Source: Paraburkholderia franconis (GTDB lineage Bacteria; Pseudomonadota; Gammaproteobacteria; Burkholderiales; Burkholderiaceae). From it: a DNA stretch of 64,000 bases. The notes under the pieces were generated by a model, which saw only the letters and a program-made list of their open reading frames with translations, did no database searches and was not told where the DNA came from. Positions 60,345 to 64,000 of this stretch are shown piece after piece (the first letter of the stretch is position 1; each line of letters opens with the position of its first letter). The stretch covers positions 90,714-154,713 of the forward strand of contig NZ_WHNP01000019.1 in NCBI RefSeq assembly GCF_009362735.1, given 5' to 3'. Both the position numbers and the translations under genes were made by a program.

Positions 60345-61997
60345 ATGCTGACCATCGATGACATCCGGGCAGTTCCGCTTTTCTCGTCACTTCCCGCCGA
60401 CGAACTGGAGAGCCTCGCGCACACGTCCGCCGACCTGCATCTGTGCGCGGGCGAATTCGCCGTCCATGAAGGCGGCGAACGCGCGCTCTATGCGGTGCTG
60501 TCAGGCAAGATGGAAGTCATCAAGACGTTCGACGGCATCGAGCGCACTTTGGGCTGGCGTCTGCCGGGCACCATCTTCGGCGAAGTGCCGCTTGCGCTGA
60601 GTTCGCCGTTTCCGGGCGCGTATCGGGCCGCGGAGCCCTCGCGCGTCATGCGCGTGGATGCGCAGCGCTACTACGCGCTCGCGGCCGCGTCGCCGGAGGT
60701 TGCGCTCAAGATGGGGGCTCTCGCGCGCGAGCGCATCGGCGGTCTTCAGAGCCTCTCCGCCGAACCGCCGAAGGCACGCGTGACCATCGTCGGCAGTCGC
60801 TGGGACGACGCCTGTACCGCGTTGCGCCAGTTCCTCGCGCGCAATCAGATCAGCCATGACTGGATGACGCCCGACGCGCCAGAGCTGCAGGCGCGCTGGC
60901 CCGGCGACATTCCGTCTGAGGCGGGGTGCCCCGCGCTGCGGCTCGTCGACGGAACGGTGCTGAGCCGGCCCGCGACGCGCGAGCTTGCACGCTTGCTGGG
61001 TTTGCAGACCCAGCCCCGCTTCGCCGAATACGACACGGCGATCATCGGCGGCGGGCCGGCCGGGCTGGCCGCGGCAGTGTACGGCGCATCGGAAGGCCTG
61101 CGCACGCTGGTGCTGGAGCGCGAGGCGCCGGGCGGGCAGGCCGGCACATCGTCGCGCATCGAGAACTATCTTGGCTTTCCGAACGGCGTTTCCGGCGACG
61201 AACTCGCGAGCCGCGCGCTACAGCAGGCGAGGCGGCTCGGCGCCGAGATTCTCGTTACGCGGTCGGTGGCGCGAATCGATGTTGAACGACGCGAGATTTA
61301 CCTCGACGGCGGCGATGTCGTGCGGTCGCAGACGATTATTCTCGCGACGGGGGTGACATGGCGGCGCCTCGCCATTGATGGCTTCGACCGGTTCATTGGC
61401 AAAGGAATCTACTACGGCGCGTCGCGCAGCGAAGCGAGCGCGACGCATGGACTGGATGTTCATCTGATCGGCGGTGGAAATTCGGCTGGACAGGCCGCGC
61501 TCTATTTTGCCAATCACGCGCGCAGGGTGACGCTCGTCGTGCGAGGCGATTCGCTCGAGAAAGGCATGTCGCGCTATCTGATCGAGCAGCTCGCCGGCAA
61601 GGAGAATGTCGCGGTGCAGTTGCGATCGGAAGTCGTCGGCGCACATGGCGATACGTGTCTGAGCGCGATCGACGTGCGCGATGGAACGGGCGCAGAAGTG
61701 CGCCGCTGCGACTGTGGCGGCCTGTTCGTTTTCATCGGCGCTGATGCGGAAACGGATTGGCTGCCGGCGGAAATCGCGCGCGACGCACGCGGCTATGTTC
61801 TGACGGGTGACGATGTCGTCAAGGCGGGCCGCTGGTCCCATAGGCGGGACCCATACCTGCTCGAATCCAGCGTACCCGGTGTGTTTGCGTGCGGGGACGT
61901 GAGGTTGAGTCCCGTCAAGCGCGTCGCTTCGGCAGTCGGCGAGGGCAGCATGGCAATCGCTTTCGCGCACAAGTATCTGCAGTTCGATGCGCGGTAG
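60345..61997 (+). CDS. TrxR-like flavoprotein with cyclic-nucleotide-binding domain
   Basis: A 550-residue protein. Residues 1-120 form a cNMP-binding beta-barrel (FAVHEGGERALYAVLSGKME, FGEVPLALSS); 140-230 a thioredoxin-like linker; the rest is a class II pyridine nucleotide-disulfide oxidoreductase fold with FAD (IIGGGPAGLAAAVYGASEG, ASRIENYLGF-like) and NADPH (LIGGGNSAGQAALYFA) sites and a CGDVR ending region. The redox CxxC of thioredoxin reductase is absent: the segment after GKGIYYGA is SRSEAS. It probably acts as an NADPH:FAD enzyme with another acceptor. AGGA precedes ATG 60345. Confidence 0.88.
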   Translation: MLTIDDIRAVPLFSSLPADELESLAHTSADLHLCAGEFAVHEGGERALYAVLSGKMEVIKTFDGIERTLGWRLPGTIFGEVPLALSSPFPGAYRAAEPSRVMRVDAQRYYALAAASPEVALKMGALARERIGGLQSLSAEPPKARVTIVGSRWDDACTALRQFLARNQISHDWMTPDAPELQARWPGDIPSEAGCPALRLVDGTVLSRPATRELARLLGLQTQPRFAEYDTAIIGGGPAGLAAAVYGASEGLRTLVLEREAPGGQAGTSSRIENYLGFPNGVSGDELASRALQQARRLGAEILVTRSVARIDVERREIYLDGGDVVRSQTIILATGVTWRRLAIDGFDRFIGKGIYYGASRSEASATHGLDVHLIGGGNSAGQAALYFANHARRVTLVVRGDSLEKGMSRYLIEQLAGKENVAVQLRSEVVGAHGDTCLSAIDVRDGTGAEVRRCDCGGLFVFIGADAETDWLPAEIARDARGYVLTGDDVVKAGRWSHRRDPYLLESSVPGVFACGDVRLSPVKRVASAVGEGSMAIAFAHKYLQFDAR

Positions 61998-62295
61998 CGT
62001 TGGGGGTGGCGGAGTGCGTTCATCTGTGCCGCGTTGCGCAAGACCCGCGAAATTATCTCAGGAGACGTCAGGACAAGAACGCGGAGCAAGCGCGATATCT
62101 CCAGCGAGGTGCGCGCCAGCTAACTGCCTGGGCTGCCAACGATGGGGACTCTGCGGCAAATTGATTGCCCCTGGCGCCGTCGGCAACAAAACACCGCTTG
62201 CGAGCGAGGCGCTCTAAAGCCGATGGCGCCGACAACGACTCGGTCCGGGCCAGCTTCTGCCGCCCGGCCGACATATATTGCAGTTAATCCCGTCT
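61998..62295. other. Spacer, nothing supported
   Basis: About 300 bases between convergent genes, with no coding frame or clear terminator. Confidence 0.4.
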
Positions 62296-62766
62296 TTATT
62301 CTGCAATGCGCTTGAAACTGGCGTAGTAATCGTCGGTGTAATAGCAGTCGCTGGTCTGCTTGCGCGGTCCACCACATACGATCCGGCGCAGCCCGCGATC
62401 CGTCGAGCCAGGCGTGCGAACCGTGTATGTGTGGTAGTAGCCGCGCGGATGCTTCGGCAGCAAAAGCGCGCTGTTACGGAACAAGACGCCGTCCTCGCCA
62501 AAAGGGAAGGGGCCGCCCGCTTTGATCAGCCGCAGTGTTTCGGCTGCTTCACCCGGCAACTGTGTCCTGGTGACGGTGCCCAGCGTGCCCGTCGCTTGCG
62601 CGCCTGATGCGGCGTGTGTATCGCTTGCGCCTTGCGCTGGCTGACCCGGCGCCTGACTCGCGGATGCGCCCGATGCCTCAGTGACGTTTTGCGATCCCTC
62701 CTTGCCGCATCCACCGAGGATCGCGCTCAAGGCGACGATGCAGGAGAAAGCCCACGCTCTCTTCAC
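62296..62766 (-). CDS. Lipoprotein with a guanyl-specific ribonuclease (barnase/RNase Sa) fold, catalytic residues replaced
   Basis: A 156-residue lipoprotein (lipobox ILGGC) with a Ser/Ala/Gln-rich linker, then about 85 residues of microbial ribonuclease: LPGEAAETLRLI, YYHTYTVRTPGSTDRGLRRI and CYYTDDYYASFKRI. In RNase Sa the general base Glu lies in YHEYTV and the catalytic His in GDHYATF; here they are Thr and Tyr, while the Arg pair is kept. Two Cys (IVCGG, SDCYY) may pair. It may bind RNA or a partner without cleaving. GTG 62766 has AGGGAGA upstream. Confidence 0.75.
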   Translation of the reverse strand: MKRAWAFSCIVALSAILGGCGKEGSQNVTEASGASASQAPGQPAQGASDTHAASGAQATGTLGTVTRTQLPGEAAETLRLIKAGGPFPFGEDGVLFRNSALLLPKHPRGYYHTYTVRTPGSTDRGLRRIVCGGPRKQTSDCYYTDDYYASFKRIAE

Positions 62767-63303
62767 GAAACGGTTCTCCCTCGTTGACCAGAATTCGACG
62801 ACCAGGATAGATGTAAAGGTATCGCTAATGGTGGGGCGAATCAATGTCCGGCCGGAGATGGGCACTTTTTACACGGCAACCAGACCGATGTACCTTTTTC
62901 CGCAGTCCGCGACTGTGTGCCCCGAGGCTCGTCGAAACGCCGCGCGTCACGAATATAGGCGTCGGTGACCGGCTGACCTCGCAACGCGGTCTCTCGATGC
63001 TCGGCAGTTCGAAGGACCGCTGAGGGGGCGATCGCTGCCGGATGCGGATCGATCGATGGAGGACCTCGGCTCCCGATCGACGTCGGACCTGGTGCGGTCA
63101 TCTGCGGGCACGGGTCCTTGCATTTTCACCGGCATTTGAGCGTCGACTATGCATCGTACCGCGGACATCGACTCATCTACCGTATGTAAAGTCTCGTTGG
63201 GCTCCTGTGAAGAAGGGATCACAAGGACAACATCCGGGCCGGTAACCGCGGTGACGTGAGATTGACGTGTTCGATCCATCGACCGCTGAGTTCGTATCTG
63301 GCG
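62767..63303. other. Spacer, nothing supported
   Basis: About 540 bases. Short frames on both strands lack family features. It should contain the promoter of the ribonuclease-fold gene. Confidence 0.4.
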
Positions 63304-63528
63304 TCACCTCGTCTGAGGTTCGCAGCACGCGCGCTTGTACTGAACAGGCGGACACGGTACCGAGCCGAATGAACAGAACACGCAGCAATCGCCCGGCTTC
63401 GGACGCAGCAGCGCATGACAGGCCTGACACTCGTAATAGAACTGACATGCATCCGTGGGCATGACTTCTGGCGTGGCAACTCCACATTGCGGGCAGGTCA
63501 GCACGGATGCGAGAACGACTTTGCTCAC
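63304..63528 (-). CDS. Cys-rich GDCC-motif small protein
   Basis: A 74-residue protein with CPQC and CQACHALLRPKPGDCCVF, then CSFGSVPCPP, a strongly conserved GDCCVFCS-type motif found in small proteins near heavy-metal and redox genes. Probably binds zinc, copper or mercury. GTG 63528 is chosen because AGGAAG lies upstream and the DoxX gene ends only 22 bases before it; the frame to 63714 overlaps DoxX. Confidence 0.7.
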   Translation of the reverse strand: MSKVVLASVLTCPQCGVATPEVMPTDACQFYYECQACHALLRPKPGDCCVFCSFGSVPCPPVQYKRACCEPQTR

Positions 63529-63550
63529 GGTGGCGGTCTTCCTGTCGAAA

Positions 63551-64000
63551 TCAGCGGTCACCGCGCTGACGTCGGGCGCCTTCCGACGAAGCAACGCGCC
63601 ACCGTCGCTGACGCACCAGATGGTCGAGCGACAAGGCTCCGGCGCCCCGGCACAACAGGACGAGCAGCATGGCCGCCCACTGGATATGCGTCGGCCATGC
63701 CCGCGGGTACACAAAGATCTCGATCACGGAGGTCATCCCGAGCAGGACCAATGCGGCGGGCCTGACGCCCAGGCCGAGCACCAGCAACACCGGCATGCTC
63801 AGTTCTATCGATACGGTGATGTGCGCTGCCACATCCGGCGGCAATACCGGCAGCCTGTATTCGTCGCGAAACAGTTCGAGCGCCGCATCCCAGTTTGCGA
63901 GCTTGGTCATCGCCGAATTCCAGAAAATCGTTGCAACCGCGAGGCGCAGCGGAATGGCCAGCAGCCAGTAAGGCACGCGTTCCAGCAACTGAACCGCGCA
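63551..64000 (-). CDS. DoxX family membrane protein, 5' end cut by the window
   Basis: The visible 149 residues show four membrane segments and the DoxX features LAIPLRLAVATIFWNSAMTK, PLPPDVAAHITVSIELSMPV-like region and GAGALSLDHLV. The frame is open to the window edge (CAVQLLERVPYW before the first helix), so the start lies beyond 64000; the TTG at 63988 is probably internal. DoxX proteins are found in thiosulfate and detoxification loci; the following GDCC-motif gene is probably cotranscribed. Confidence 0.8.
   Translation of the reverse strand, partial: CAVQLLERVPYWLLAIPLRLAVATIFWNSAMTKLANWDAALELFRDEYRLPVLPPDVAAHITVSIELSMPVLLVLGLGVRPAALVLLGMTSVIEIFVYPRAWPTHIQWAAMLLVLLCRGAGALSLDHLVRQRRWRVASSEGARRQRGDR

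Overview
The window looks like chromosomal DNA of a GC-rich betaproteobacterium, most likely Paraburkholderia or a close Burkholderiaceae relative. This rests on a cepacian-type exopolysaccharide locus (bceA and bceB homologues), hopanoid genes of the hpnI type, several Burkholderiales-specific small families (DUF4148, a small basic periplasmic protein, a GDCC-motif protein) and very GC-rich third codon positions. No rRNA, tRNA, CRISPR array or intact insertion sequence was seen.

Layout. (1) 1-13.3 kb is the end of a Wzx/Wzy-dependent exopolysaccharide cluster. It holds a cut-off GT2 transferase, a flippase and a GT4 transferase on +, then a PAP2 phosphatase and a Wzy-like polymerase on -, then bceA, bceB, an ATP-grasp protein and a small conserved protein on +. 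A lipoprotein made of two copies of one domain and a GT9 transferase follow. (2) 13.8-16.0 kb holds two hopanoid-type genes, hpnI-like and hpnL-like. (3) 16.2-18.8 kb is a very long KfrA-like coiled-coil protein built from heptad-phased tandem repeats. (4) 18.8-23.8 kb holds a LysR regulator divergent from an old-yellow-enzyme reductase and an MFS carrier, then a clan GH-A-like lipoprotein. (5) 24-44 kb is an envelope and stress region. It has a MarC protein, an operon of AI-2E-type permease, NodT outer-membrane factor, HlyD adaptor, DUF2955 protein, small K+ channel and beta-barrel, then SulP, PstS, CBS-BON and a MASE1 histidine kinase with a NarL/LuxR-type response regulator. A palindrome of the form TTGGAC-N4-GTCCAA recurs three times here and may be the regulator's site. 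(6) 43.6-50.1 kb holds a VOC protein, an esterase-ohr-tetR group with three matching operators, a RibD-type reductase, and an HtrA-like protease fused to a TonB-C-like domain. (7) 50.4-59.2 kb is a patchwork of intact and decaying genes. It has a BBE oxidoreductase, an MFS remnant, two related ECF sigma genes (one split by about 0.27 kb of foreign sequence), an intact and a truncated anti-sigma gene, a Usp, a DUF3455 protein and a SrpA-type catalase. (8) 59.5-64 kb holds a small membrane protein, a cNMP-binding TrxR-like flavoprotein without its CxxC, a lipoprotein with a barnase/RNase Sa-type domain lacking the expected catalytic Glu and His, a GDCC-motif Cys-rich protein and a cut-off DoxX gene.

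The most unusual items are the HtrA-TonB fusion, the apparently inactive RNase-fold lipoprotein, the split sigma gene with its decaying paralogues, the shared palindrome, the TetR operator trio and the phased coiled-coil repeats. Family calls come from motif recognition by eye; no database search was run.
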